Virus record (IMG/VR): IMGVR_UViG_3300046796_000125 | Coordinates: 1 to 30,479 of that record | DNA length: 30,479 nt | DNA from: a virus | Direction: 5' to 3' (one strand) | Shown: in pieces, positions 6,137 through 14,564 of the stretch | How the letters are laid out: each line of letters opens with the position of its first letter | Position numbering within the stretch: the first letter of the stretch is position 1 | Position numbers and translations under genes: made by a program | The notes under the pieces: model-generated | What the model saw: only the letters and a program-made list of their open reading frames with translations | Told to the model about the DNA's origin: nothing | The model's database searches: none

Positions 6137-7857
6137 TGGATCCGATCACGCAGTACGCGCAGGACGTCGGCGCGGGGCGGATCCTCGCCGGCCGGCTCGT
6201 GCGCCTGGCCTGTGCGCGCCATCTCCGCGACCTCGAGACGCCGGGCCTCGTCTGGAACCCGGCCGAGGCCGCCCTGGCGCTCGAGTTCTTCGCGCAGATC
6301 CTCTGCCTGCCCGAGGAGACGGCCGCCGCGGACACGATCGGGGCGGCGGCGCCGGTCGACGGGTCGCCGTTCGTGCTGCAGCCGTGGCAACAGTTCATCG
6401 TCGGGTCGCTGCTCGGCTGGTACACGATCAGCGGCTATCGGCGGTTTCGGGATGCCTTCATCGAAACGGCGAAAGGCAGCGGCAAGACGCCGCTCGGCGC
6501 CGGCCTGATGTTGTATCTCCTCGTCGCCGACGGCGAACGCGGCGCGCAGATCTATTTCGCGGCGGTCGGAAAAGACCAGGCCAAGCTCGCGTACGCCGAC
6601 GCGGAAAAAATGGTGCAGGCCTCGCCGTATCTCCGCGCGCTGGTCGATCAGAAAGTCAACAACCTGGCCGTGCTCGAGACCGGCTCGTATCTGCGCCCGA
6701 TCTCGTCGGAAAAACGCGGCCTCGACGGCAAACGCGTGCACGGGTGCCTGATCGATGAGGAACACGAACATCCGACGCCCGTCGTCGTCTCGAAAATGCG
6801 CCGCGGCACCAAAGGCCGGCGCAACGCGTTGATCGTGCGGACGACCAACAGCGGGTACGACCGGACGTCGGTGTGTTGGCACGATCACGAATATTCGCGC
6901 CAGGTGCTCGAGGGCACGATCGCTGACGTGCACTGGTTCGCGTACGTGTGCGGGCTCGATCCCTGTCCCGCCTGCCTCGACAAGGGGCGACACTTTCCCG
7001 ACGCCGAGTGCCTGACCTGCGACGATTGGCGCACCGAGGGGCCGCATTGGCTGAAAGCCAACCCGAACCTCGGCGTGTCGCTCTCGTGGCAGTACCTGCG
7101 CGAGCTCGTGCAGCAGGCCAAGGGGCGGGCGGATGCCGTCTCGGATCTCCTGCGGTTCAACTTCTGCGTGTGGACGAGCGCGCACACCTCGGCGTGGAAC
7201 ATGGCGAAGTGGCACGAGAGCGGGCGCCGGCCGCTGCCGGACGCCGCGACGTTGCGGGACGTGCCGTGCTGGGGCGGCCTGGACCTGGGGCAGACGGATG
7301 ACTTCGCCGCGTGGGTCCGGCTCTGGGAACTCGCCGACGGCACGGTCGCCGTGCAGCCGCGGTTCTGGTTGCCCCGTGCCGCGCTCGCCCGCTATCCGCA
7401 CCGGCCGTACGCCGACTGGGAACGGGCCGGCCTGCTCGAGATCACCGAGGGCGATACGACCGATCTGGATTGCATCGAAGCGACGATCCTCGAGGACGCG
7501 CGGCGCGACGGCGTGCGGGAGATCGGCTATGACAAACGGTTTGCGCAGCACCTCGCGCTGCACTTGCAGGGGGCGGGCCTGACGATGGTCGACACGCCGC
7601 AAGGGTTTGCCTTGAACGAAGCGATCCAGAACGTGGCGAAACTCGTCGCCGATACGGCGATCGTGCACGGGTCGCACGCGATCCTGACGTGGATGATGGA
7701 CAACGCGGTCCTGCGGCACGGACGCAACCAGGAAGTCCGGCTCGATAAAGAGGCGGCCAAGGACAAGATCGACGGGGCGGTCGCGCTCGTGATGGCCAAC
7801 GCGCGCCGGATCGTACAACCCGCCGCCCCGACGTATCAGATGGTCGTACTGGGGTGA
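6136..7857 (+). CDS. terL: Terminase large subunit (HK97/Terminase_1 type)
   Basis: A 573-residue motor-nuclease. The Walker A motif is AKGSGKT (residues 112-118) and Walker B is CLIDEE (204-209). The C-terminal nuclease has GGLDLGQTDD with D383 and a late acidic residue in KDKIDG (D546). Between the two domains lies CPAC (277-280) with CLTC (292-295), a likely zinc-binding insertion. The length and the sequence around LQPWQQFIVGSLLGW match the HK97-like Terminase_1 family, whose members package at cos sites. I chose the ATG at 6136 because it overlaps the small-subunit stop; the frame is open further upstream but inside terS. Confidence 0.95.
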   Translation: MDPITQYAQDVGAGRILAGRLVRLACARHLRDLETPGLVWNPAEAALALEFFAQILCLPEETAAADTIGAAAPVDGSPFVLQPWQQFIVGSLLGWYTISGYRRFRDAFIETAKGSGKTPLGAGLMLYLLVADGERGAQIYFAAVGKDQAKLAYADAEKMVQASPYLRALVDQKVNNLAVLETGSYLRPISSEKRGLDGKRVHGCLIDEEHEHPTPVVVSKMRRGTKGRRNALIVRTTNSGYDRTSVCWHDHEYSRQVLEGTIADVHWFAYVCGLDPCPACLDKGRHFPDAECLTCDDWRTEGPHWLKANPNLGVSLSWQYLRELVQQAKGRADAVSDLLRFNFCVWTSAHTSAWNMAKWHESGRRPLPDAATLRDVPCWGGLDLGQTDDFAAWVRLWELADGTVAVQPRFWLPRAALARYPHRPYADWERAGLLEITEGDTTDLDCIEATILEDARRDGVREIGYDKRFAQHLALHLQGAGLTMVDTPQGFALNEAIQNVAKLVADTAIVHGSHAILTWMMDNAVLRHGRNQEVRLDKEAAKDKIDGAVALVMANARRIVQPAAPTYQMVVLG

Positions 7858-7861
7858 CGCC

Positions 7862-8071
7862 ATGAGCAAACGACCGCCAGGTCGTCCGCCGATCGCCGAC
7901 GTCCCTGCGACGGCGCGCGTGGAGCTCCGCGTCACCCCGGCGCAACGGCTCGAACTGCGGCGCGTCGCCAGTGAAAACCAAACCGGGATCGCGGGACTGT
8001 TGCGCGAGGCCGTCAACGAGTTCGTCGCCGACTACCACGAGCGGCGAGTTTTTGACCGGCAGAAACGCTGA
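7862..8071 (+). CDS. Ribbon-helix-helix-like small protein
   Basis: A 69-residue protein with an N-terminal KRPPGRPPIAD (similar to an AT-hook core, GRPP) followed by a beta strand (VELRVTPAQRLELRRVA) and two helices (TGIAGLLREAVNEFVADYHE). This matches ribbon-helix-helix DNA-binding folds. Placed between the terminase and capsid genes, it may regulate late genes or help DNA packaging. The start is 4 bases after the terminase stop. DNA binding is inferred from fold-like appearance only. Confidence 0.6.
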   Translation: MSKRPPGRPPIADVPATARVELRVTPAQRLELRRVASENQTGIAGLLREAVNEFVADYHERRVFDRQKR

Positions 8072-8092
8072 GCTGACCGCATTCTGTCCCGC

Positions 8093-9988
8093 GTGTCGCT
8101 GACGCGCGCGTACGCCGTCCTCCACATCAAAGCCGTCGACCCCGACCAGCGGACGATCGCGGGCATCGCCTCGACACCCGAGCCCGATCGCATGGGCGAC
8201 GTCGTCGAACCGCTCGGCATCACCTACAAAAACCCGCTCCCGCTGCTGCTGTATCACGACGCGAAAAAGCCCGTGGGCCAGGTCACGTTCAAGAAGCCGA
8301 CCGCCGACGGCCTCGCGTTTACGGCGACGTTCCCGGCGGTGCCCGACCCGGGCACCCTGCGCGACCGCGTCGACGAGGCGTGGCAGAGCGTCAAGGCCGG
8401 CCTCCTGGCCGGCGTCTCGATTGGGTTCCGCTCGATCGAGGAGGCGTTCAACAAGGACACGGGCGGGTTCCGGTTTCTGAAAACGGAGATCCTCGAGCTC
8501 TCGCTCGTCGCGATTCCGGCCAACGCCGGCGCGACGATTCAGTCGATCAAATCCCTCGACCTGGCCGCGCCTGGCCGTCATCCGTCCCGCGACAGGGACC
8601 CCCTGCCGATCGTGCGCGTCGACAAGGGCGCGCCGCCCATGGACAAGAAAACGATCAGTGAACAGATCACGAGTTACGAGACCAGTCGCGTCGTCAAGCA
8701 CGATCGCATGACCGCGATCATGACCAAGTCGGCCGAGGCCGGCGCGACGCTCGACCAGGCCGAGACGGACGAATACGACGGGCTCGCCGCCGAGCTCAAG
8801 GCGATCGACGCGCACCTCGTGCGCCTCCGGGACCTCGAGGCGACCAATGTCGCGAAGGCGATCCCGATCACCGCGGCGACACCCGACGACGCGAGCCGGC
8901 AGCGCGGCACCGTGCCGGTGATCTCGGTGAAGAGCAACCTGGCCCCTGGCACCGCGTTTATCCGCTACGTGCAGGCGCTCGCGGTCTCGAAGGGGTCGAC
9001 CCTGCAGGCGGTCGAGTACGCGAAGAAGTGGCACGACTCGACGCCCGAAGTGGAACTCGTGCTGAAGGCGGCGGTCGCCGCCGGCACGACGACCGACGCG
9101 ACCTGGGCCGGGCCGCTGGCGCCCATCACGCCGTTGACGTCGGACTTTCTCGCGCTCCTGCGCCCGCAGACGATTCTCGGCAAGGTCGACACGTTTTTCA
9201 AAGTGCCGTTCAACGTCTCGGTCGCGTCGCAGACCGGCGGCGGCACGTATGCGTGGGTCGGCCAGGGCGCGCCCAAGCCGGTCGGCACGCTGCAGTTCGG
9301 GACGATCACGCTCGGTATCCTGAAGTGCGCCGGGATCATCGTCATCACCGAGGAGCTCGCGCGCACCTCGACGCCGTCGGCCGAGGAAGTCATCCGGCGC
9401 GACATGATCGCCGGCATCTCGGCCTTCCTCGACAGCGAGTTCATCAACCCGGCGAAAGCGCCGGTCGCGGGCGTGTCGCCCGGCTCGGTCACTAACGGGG
9501 TGACGCCGATCACGTCGGCCGGCACCACGCCGGCGAACGCGCGGACCGACATCCAGGCGTTGGCGAACGCGATGACCGCGCTGAACCTGCCGAGTGCGGG
9601 CGCGGTGCTCATCATGTCCGAGACCAACGCGCTGGCGTTGACCAACGCGCTGAACCCCTTGGGCCAGCCGTTGTTCCCGGGCATGGCGCAGGGCGGCGGG
9701 ATGATCATGGGCTACAAGGCGGTCACCTCGCAGTCGGCCGGCACGACCGTCGCGCTCGTGCAACCGAGCCAGATCCTCTATGCCGACGATGGCGGCGTCA
9801 CGATCGACGTGTCGCGCGAGGCGTCGCTGCAGATGGATTCCACGCTCGACAATCCGCCGGTCGCGACGACGCTGCTCACCTCGTTGTGGCAGATGAACCT
9901 CGTCGGCCTCCGCGCCGAACGGTTCATCAACTGGAAAAAGGCGCGCGCTGGCGTCGTCCAGTACACGGTCGCGACCTACACGGCGTAG
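8093..9988 (+). CDS. Fused prohead protease and major capsid protein
   Basis: A single 631-residue frame from a GTG. Residues 1 to about 150 are a U35/S78-type prohead protease: LLLYHDAKKPVGQV holds the catalytic His55, AGVSIGFRS the catalytic Ser109, and LELSLVAIPANA a likely third acid, E135. After a linker, residues about 183-270 are charged and helical like an HK97 scaffold (delta) domain, and the remainder is an HK97-fold coat protein (EELARTSTPSAEEVIRRDM, then YADDGGVTIDVSREASLQMD and FINWKKARAGVVQYT). The fusion would let the protease be built into the prohead with the coat. An internal ATG at 8639 (residue 183) could also give a separate 449-residue capsid protein, but no strong ribosome-binding site precedes it. 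Confidence 0.9.
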   Translation: MSLTRAYAVLHIKAVDPDQRTIAGIASTPEPDRMGDVVEPLGITYKNPLPLLLYHDAKKPVGQVTFKKPTADGLAFTATFPAVPDPGTLRDRVDEAWQSVKAGLLAGVSIGFRSIEEAFNKDTGGFRFLKTEILELSLVAIPANAGATIQSIKSLDLAAPGRHPSRDRDPLPIVRVDKGAPPMDKKTISEQITSYETSRVVKHDRMTAIMTKSAEAGATLDQAETDEYDGLAAELKAIDAHLVRLRDLEATNVAKAIPITAATPDDASRQRGTVPVISVKSNLAPGTAFIRYVQALAVSKGSTLQAVEYAKKWHDSTPEVELVLKAAVAAGTTTDATWAGPLAPITPLTSDFLALLRPQTILGKVDTFFKVPFNVSVASQTGGGTYAWVGQGAPKPVGTLQFGTITLGILKCAGIIVITEELARTSTPSAEEVIRRDMIAGISAFLDSEFINPAKAPVAGVSPGSVTNGVTPITSAGTTPANARTDIQALANAMTALNLPSAGAVLIMSETNALALTNALNPLGQPLFPGMAQGGGMIMGYKAVTSQSAGTTVALVQPSQILYADDGGVTIDVSREASLQMDSTLDNPPVATTLLTSLWQMNLVGLRAERFINWKKARAGVVQYTVATYTA

Positions 9989-9990
9989 TC

Positions 9991-10185
9991 ATGCCGGTCA
10001 CGATGACGGTCCTGCGCGACGGGTACTGGAACGGCCAGTACCCGCGCGCGGGCGACACGATCACGGTCGAGGCCGCGCTCGTCGAGCAGCTCGAGGTCGC
10101 CGGCTTTGCGATGCGGTGCGCGGTGGACGCGGTGCCGCCGCGCGGCGGCCCGACGGCCACCACCGGGAGGAAACATGCGCGGTAA
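9991..10185 (+). CDS. Small head-region protein
   Basis: A 64-residue protein with a beta-rich start (MTVLRDGYWNGQYPRAGDTI) and the phrase ALVEQLEVAGFA. This pattern is common in small proteins encoded after phage capsid genes. The start is 3 bases after the capsid stop, and the end overlaps the next gene by 11 bases. The role is probably structural or accessory to the head; I cannot be more specific. Confidence 0.55.
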   Translation: MPVTMTVLRDGYWNGQYPRAGDTITVEAALVEQLEVAGFAMRCAVDAVPPRGGPTATTGRKHAR

Positions 10186-10678
10186 ACACGTGGCCGAGCG
10201 CGCGGCCGGCGAGTCGATCGACGTCGTCGCCCGCGTCTACCACACCGAGAACGGCGTCGAGCACCTCGAGGGCGAGACCTACGCCGTCACCGATCGCGCG
10301 CTCGCGGAAACGCTGCGCGGGATCGGGTTCGTCTCGATCGACGGCTGGACCGAGGCGCCGATCGTCCCGCCGACCATCACCAGCCTGACGCCGGCGACCG
10401 TAGCGCTCGGCGCGCCGGACTTCACGCTGCAGGTCACCGGCACCGGGTTCGCGGCCGACAGCGTGATCGTCGCCAACGGCGCCGACCGCGCGACGACGGT
10501 CGTCTCGGACACGGCGGTGACGACCGACGTCGTCATGGCGACCGCGACCGAGGGCGTCGTGCCGATCCAGGTCCGCGCGGGCGGCAACCTCTCCGACCCG
10601 GTGACGTTCACCGTGACGGCGACGCGCGGGACGGCCCGCCACGCCCCCGATCCGCCGCACGGCGGCCTCGGCCGCTGA
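10175..10678 (+). CDS. TIG/IPT-domain protein, candidate head decoration protein
   Basis: A 167-residue protein with a strong ribosome-binding site (GGGAGGAAA) before the ATG. Residues 1-62 form a small unknown domain (DVVARVYHTENGVEHLEGET). From about residue 66 it reads PPTITSLTPATVALG, FTLQVTGTGFAADSVIV and PIQVRAGGNLSDPVTFTV, an IPT/TIG immunoglobulin-like domain. TIG-type Ig domains are found on phage heads and tails, where they bind host surfaces weakly or stabilise the particle. Its place directly after the capsid genes favours a head decoration role. The stop overlaps the portal ATG (TGATG). Confidence 0.65.
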   Translation: MRGKHVAERAAGESIDVVARVYHTENGVEHLEGETYAVTDRALAETLRGIGFVSIDGWTEAPIVPPTITSLTPATVALGAPDFTLQVTGTGFAADSVIVANGADRATTVVSDTAVTTDVVMATATEGVVPIQVRAGGNLSDPVTFTVTATRGTARHAPDPPHGGLGR

Positions 10679-12075
10679 TGGCGAGTGTCCGGCTGCAGTT
10701 GTTCGGTCGCGGCCTCGAGCTCACCGCGAAAAGCCTGACGGCGCCCTACAGTCCTGGCGCGGCCAGCGGCGGCGGCTGGTGGCCGCTCGTCGTGCGCGAA
10801 CCCTATAGCGGCGCCTGGCAGGTCAACGTCGAAGGCCGCCGCGACCAGGTCCTGCAATACGCGCCCGTGTTCGCGTGCGTCACCCTGATTGCCCAGGACA
10901 TGGGGAAGCTGACCCTGCGCCTGGTCGAGCAGACCGACGACGCCCTGTGGGAAGAGACGACCTCGCCGGCCTTTTCGCCGGTCCTCCGTAAACCGAACCG
11001 CTACCAGACGATCACGAAGTTCGTCGAGCAGTGGATCACGTCGAAGCTGATGTGGGGCAACACGTACGTGTTGAAGGAGCGCGACGCGCGCGGCGTCGTC
11101 ACCGCCCTCTACGTGCTCGACCCGCTGCGCTGTCTGCCGCTCATCACACCCGATGGCGGGATCTACTACCAGCTCCAACATGACAATTTGTCCGGCACCC
11201 TGGCGCTGACCGGCGAGCCCGACAAGGTCATCGTGCCGGCGAGCGAAATTATTCACGACCGCATGGTGTGCCTGTTCCATCCGCTCGTGGGCATGTCGCC
11301 CATCTACGCCTGCGCGGCGGCGGCGATGCAGGGGCTGGCGATCCAGAACAGTTCGACCGCCTTCTTTACCAATGCCAGCCGTCCCAGCGCGATGATCACC
11401 ACGCCGCCCGGCGTGACGGAAGCCGCCCTCGCTGATCTCGCGGCCAAATGGAAAGCGGCCTACAGCGGTCCCAACGCCGGCAACGTCGCGGCGTTCACGG
11501 GCGATCTCAAGTACACGCAATTGACGGTGAACGCCCACGATGCGGAACTGATCGCGCAGTTGGGGTGGACGGCCGCCACGATTTGTAGCTGCTATCACGT
11601 GCCGCCATTCCTGATTGGGGTCGGCGAACCGCCGCGCGGGGTGCAGCTCGAATCTGAGTGGCAGATGTACCACTCGCTCTGCATTCAGTCGCTGATCACG
11701 AACTTCGAGGCGTGTCTCGACGAGGGCCTCGGGCTCGAGAGCACGCCGTACGGGACCGAATTTGATATCGACGACCTGATCTGGATGGACACGGCGACCA
11801 AGACCAAGGCCGCGGCGGACGCGATCGGCGCCGGCGCCATGTCGCCCGATGAAGCGCGCGAGCGGTACTTCGGCCTGCCGCCCGTCGAGGGCGGCGACAC
11901 GCCGTACATGCAGCAGCAATATTTTTCGCTGAAGGCGCTCGCGCAACGTGACAGCGCGGACCCGTTTAGCAAACCCACGCCGGCGCCGATGGCCGTGCCG
12001 GCGGCCGACCAGGTGCCCCTGACGCAGATGGCCGCGCAGACGGGCTATCTCATGACGAAGGCGTTAGCCGCATGA
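10678..12075 (+). CDS. Portal protein (HK97 family)
   Basis: A 465-residue protein with hallmarks of HK97-family portals: FACVTLIAQDMGKLTLRLVE, then VLRKPNRYQTITKFVEQWIT, SKLMWGNTYVLKERDARG and ALYVLDPLRCLPLITPDGG, and later CSCYHVPPFLIGVGEPPRG. The portal forms the ring through which DNA is pumped and the tail attaches. The gene usually precedes protease and capsid, but here it follows them. The C-terminus (from about residue 410) is alanine/proline-rich. The start overlaps the previous stop as TGATG. Confidence 0.9.
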   Translation: MASVRLQLFGRGLELTAKSLTAPYSPGAASGGGWWPLVVREPYSGAWQVNVEGRRDQVLQYAPVFACVTLIAQDMGKLTLRLVEQTDDALWEETTSPAFSPVLRKPNRYQTITKFVEQWITSKLMWGNTYVLKERDARGVVTALYVLDPLRCLPLITPDGGIYYQLQHDNLSGTLALTGEPDKVIVPASEIIHDRMVCLFHPLVGMSPIYACAAAAMQGLAIQNSSTAFFTNASRPSAMITTPPGVTEAALADLAAKWKAAYSGPNAGNVAAFTGDLKYTQLTVNAHDAELIAQLGWTAATICSCYHVPPFLIGVGEPPRGVQLESEWQMYHSLCIQSLITNFEACLDEGLGLESTPYGTEFDIDDLIWMDTATKTKAAADAIGAGAMSPDEARERYFGLPPVEGGDTPYMQQQYFSLKALAQRDSADPFSKPTPAPMAVPAADQVPLTQMAAQTGYLMTKALAA

Positions 12076-12578
12076 CGGCCGACGAGCTCGCGGCGATCGT
12101 CGACGGGATCGCGCCGGTGATCCGCGACTACGTGACGCGGGTGCACGGCGAGCTCGTGCAGCGCCTGGCGGTCGCGGAGACGCAGCTCGCCGCCGTGGTC
12201 CTGGCGACCAACGACGTCGGGCCGCTCCGGGAGCGCGTCGCGGTGGCGGAGACGCGGCCGCCGGTTCCCGGCCCGCCGGGCCAGGACGGCGCGCCGGGGC
12301 CACCCGGGAAGGACGGGGCCGACGGCACGCCCGGCCTCGCGTATCGCGGCGTGTTCGTCGAGGGGCAGACCTACGACCGCGGCCACGTCGTGACGTGGGC
12401 GGGCTCGACGTGGCACGCCAACGAGACGACGGCGACCCGACCCGGCGATGGCGCGAAGGCGTGGACGCTGATGGTCAAACGCGGCCGCGATGGCAAGGAC
12501 GGGAAGGACGGGCCGCCCGGCCCTGCGGGGCCGCCGGGGGCCGACTGGCAACAGGTCTATGACAAGGGGCGGCGGTAA
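12072..12578 (+). CDS. Collagen-like repeat protein with carbohydrate-binding-like module
   Basis: A 168-residue protein. An N-terminal helix (about 1-60) has VAETQLAAVV and VAVAETRPP. Two Gly-X-Y tracts follow: GPPGQDGAPGPPGKDGADG around residues 70-90, and GRDGKDGKDGPPGPAGPPG around 140-158. Between them, GVFVEGQTYDRGHVVTWAGS with WHANETTATRPGDG resembles a chitin-binding-like CBM5/12 module as found in phage fibres. Gly-X-Y tracts form trimeric collagen-like stalks in phage fibres, and the N-terminal helix may trimerise. Its position between portal and connector genes suggests a head or neck fibre. The start overlaps the portal stop (ATGA). Confidence 0.75.
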   Translation: MTADELAAIVDGIAPVIRDYVTRVHGELVQRLAVAETQLAAVVLATNDVGPLRERVAVAETRPPVPGPPGQDGAPGPPGKDGADGTPGLAYRGVFVEGQTYDRGHVVTWAGSTWHANETTATRPGDGAKAWTLMVKRGRDGKDGKDGPPGPAGPPGADWQQVYDKGRR

Positions 12579-12581
12579 GCC

Positions 12582-12914
12582 GTGGCGCTGTTCGTGACGC
12601 TCGACCAGGTCAAGGCGCGGCTGCGGATCACGTCGACCGCGGATGACGCCGACGTGCAAAGCATGGCCGACCAGGCCGAGGCGAAGATCCTCGGCTGGTG
12701 CAGCACGACGACGCGCACGAAAGCGATCGTCGACACCTGGACCGACGCGACGACCGTGCCGCAAGTCGTGGTCGCGGCCATTCTGGTGCAGGCGGGCGAG
12801 TTCTATCGGTTCCGCGGCGACGACCTCGAGGGCCCCGCGCGCCAGGACCCCGAGGAGCTCCACGTGCTCGTCCGTGAACTGCTGCGCGCCTATCACGATC
12901 CGGGGATCGCATGA
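12582..12914 (+). CDS. Head-tail connector (HK97 gp6-like)
   Basis: A 110-residue protein from a GTG, with FVTLDQVKARLRITSTADDA at the N-terminus. The phrase 'D..K..LRI....DD..V....AEAKI.GW' is the signature of gp6-like head-tail connectors (DNA packaging proteins), which form a ring below the portal. The helical remainder (VVVAAILVQAGEFYRFRGDD, LHVLVRELLRAYHDPGIA) fits the family, as does the usual length near 100 residues. It overlaps the next gene as ATGA. Confidence 0.8.
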   Translation: MALFVTLDQVKARLRITSTADDADVQSMADQAEAKILGWCSTTTRTKAIVDTWTDATTVPQVVVAAILVQAGEFYRFRGDDLEGPARQDPEELHVLVRELLRAYHDPGIA

Positions 12915-13264
12915 GTCCGACCACCGCGGCCTACGTCTCGAGCGGGCAACGGCTGCACCAGGGGCTGTTTCAGAAACCCGGCCCGCCGATCCCCGACGGC
13001 ACCGGCTACACGCAGTCGTGGATCGATTTGCCGCCGCCCGAGTTCGCGCGCATCACGCCGGCGTCGCAGGCCTCGCTCGAGCAGATCACCGCCGGCACGA
13101 CGATCTCGATGGCGACGCACATTGTCACGGTCCCGTACCGGACCGGCCTCACGACGAAAACCCGGTTTCTCTATGACGGGCGCAGTCTCTCGGTGCTCGG
13201 CATCTTCGACTATGAAGAACGCCACGTGCAGTTGCATCTCGTCTGCGCGGAGGTGGTCGAGTGA
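12911..13264 (+). CDS. Head closure / head-tail adaptor protein
   Basis: A 117-residue beta-rich protein in the slot normally occupied by head-closure proteins (SPP1 gp16-like). The central part, ISMATHIVTVPYRTGLTTKT followed by RFLYDGRSLSVLGIFDYEER, resembles 'H.v.vRY..gi....ri.y.gr.y.I....d.e...' found in that family. These proteins cap the connector and join the tail. Coupled to the neighbours on both sides by ATGA and GTGA overlaps. Confidence 0.75.
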   Translation: MSPTTAAYVSSGQRLHQGLFQKPGPPIPDGTGYTQSWIDLPPPEFARITPASQASLEQITAGTTISMATHIVTVPYRTGLTTKTRFLYDGRSLSVLGIFDYEERHVQLHLVCAEVVE

Positions 13265-13695
13265 GCGGGCCGGGCGGCGCGTCGGTGTGGTTCCAGTGGA
13301 CCGGGATCCAGGAGCTCGTCGACCAGTTCGCGACGCTCGCGCAGGATCTCACCGCGACGGCCGCGCCCGAGGTCGAGGGCGCCGCGCAGGCGGCGAAACA
13401 GACGATCTACGCGGGGTATCCGACGCGCACCGGCAATCTGAAGGATCACCTGGCGGTGGTCGTGCACACCGACAGCACGCGCACCGAGGCGGTCGTCATC
13501 AACACGTCGCCCCACGCCGCGGTGTTCGAGCGCGGTAGCCAGGCGCGGCATACCGCGATCGGCGCGTTCCGCGGCTCGATGCCGGCGAACCCGTTGTTTA
13601 CCGCCACGCTGATCCGCGCGCGCCGCGGCGTCTATGCGGGGCCGATCCCGCGCGTGCTCGAGGCCATGGGGCTGCAGGTGACGGGCGGTGCTTAA
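13261..13695 (+). CDS. Tail completion / neck protein (HK97 gp10-like)
   Basis: A 144-residue protein from a GTG. It reads GIQELVDQFATLAQDL, later AAKQTIYAGYPTRTGNLKDH, then SPHAAVFERGSQARH, which is the pattern 'a...aP.rTGnLr...' and 'Y...vE.Gt' of HK97 gp10 family proteins. It is thought to help attach the tail at the neck. It overlaps the preceding stop and, by 8 bases, the next gene. Confidence 0.8.
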   Translation: MSGPGGASVWFQWTGIQELVDQFATLAQDLTATAAPEVEGAAQAAKQTIYAGYPTRTGNLKDHLAVVVHTDSTRTEAVVINTSPHAAVFERGSQARHTAIGAFRGSMPANPLFTATLIRARRGVYAGPIPRVLEAMGLQVTGGA

Positions 13696-14113
13696 CGTCG
13701 CCACGATCACGATCGCGCTGCTGCAGGTGTTGCAGCAGGATGCCGCGTTGCGCGTGATCCTGCCCGACGGCGTGTGGTTCGCCGAGGCGCCGCCGGGCGC
13801 GACGCGCTTCGGGATCGTGCAGCTCGTCTCGGCGGCCGACGTGCCGATCTTCGGCGGCCCCGGGTTCAAGGACACGGTCTACCTCGTCGAGGCGCGGGCG
13901 CTGATGACGACCGGCACCGACGTCGAGAGCGCCTTCGCGCGGATCGCGACCCTGCTGACCGATGCCGACCTGGCGATCGCGGACTACGGCGCGATGCTCA
14001 CGCAGTTCGAGGAGGAGATCGAGACCGTCGAAGTCGACGACATCGATCCGTCGATTCGCTGGAACCGGTGCGGCGGTCACTTGCACGTCATGGTCGCCCC
14101 GCTCGTCACGTAA
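13688..14113 (+). CDS. Tail terminator protein
   Basis: A 141-residue protein from a GTG. The N-terminal helix (TITIALLQVLQQDAALRVIL) followed by WFAEAPPGATRFGIVQLV and strands such as KDTVYLVEARAL is the usual layout of DUF3168-like tail terminators, which cap the tail tube and set its attachment to the head. The length and position, between the neck protein and the major tail protein, agree. The sequence IDPSIRWNRCGGHLHVMVAP is the C-terminal strand pair. Confidence 0.72.
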   Translation: MLNVATITIALLQVLQQDAALRVILPDGVWFAEAPPGATRFGIVQLVSAADVPIFGGPGFKDTVYLVEARALMTTGTDVESAFARIATLLTDADLAIADYGAMLTQFEEEIETVEVDDIDPSIRWNRCGGHLHVMVAPLVT

Positions 14114-14137
14114 ACCCGCAACCTCGAGGACCACGCT

Positions 14138-14554
14138 ATGGCAGCGATCGATCGCATTCACGGTAAAAGCGGGCAGATCAAAATGGACCCCACGGGCGTC
14201 GGGGGGGTCGCATCGGTCCTGGTCGCCTCGCTCGATAAATGGGACCTCGACATGGCGAAGGATCACGTCAAGGTGACGTGCTTCGGCGACACGAACCAGG
14301 TCTATGTCGACGGGTTGCCGGACCTCAAAGGCACCTTCGGCGGCATGTACGATCCGGTCGATGGGCTGGTGATCTTCTCGGTCATCTTCGGCACGGTCGC
14401 GCCGTGGCTGGACCTGTTCCCGACCAGCCTCGGCACCACGCCGCCGAAGTTCTCGGGGCGCGGCCTCCTCGACGGCAAGATCTCGGTGCCGGCCAACGGC
14501 GCGGTCACGATCAGCGGCGCCTTCGTCGCCGCGGGCCCGTGGACGCACCCGTAA
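14138..14554 (+). CDS. Major tail tube protein
   Basis: A 138-residue protein, the first after the tail terminator and preceding the tail chaperones, which is the expected place of the tube protein. The beta-rich sequence includes VASLDKWDLDMAKDHVKVT, LPDLKGTFGGMYDPVDGL and KFSGRGLLDGKISVPANGAV. The start of typical tube proteins (a GKSG-type loop, then a beta sandwich) is visible. The stop is 10 bases from the next start. Identification rests on position and beta-tube character more than on a diagnostic motif. Confidence 0.72.
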   Translation: MAAIDRIHGKSGQIKMDPTGVGGVASVLVASLDKWDLDMAKDHVKVTCFGDTNQVYVDGLPDLKGTFGGMYDPVDGLVIFSVIFGTVAPWLDLFPTSLGTTPPKFSGRGLLDGKISVPANGAVTISGAFVAAGPWTHP

Positions 14555-14564
14555 ACGAGGCGCC

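Noticed and set aside
6001-8016. Long leftward open frame (671 codons) opposite the terminase
   Set aside because: The forward frame has clear Walker and nuclease motifs; the reverse is a shadow.
7442-9763. Very long leftward open frame (773 codons)
   Set aside because: It lies antisense to the terminase end and protease-capsid genes, is arginine/aspartate-rich without domains, and results from codon bias in G+C-rich coding sequence.
10279-11946. Long leftward open frame (555 codons) opposite the portal gene
   Set aside because: The forward portal frame is well supported; the reverse has no domain.
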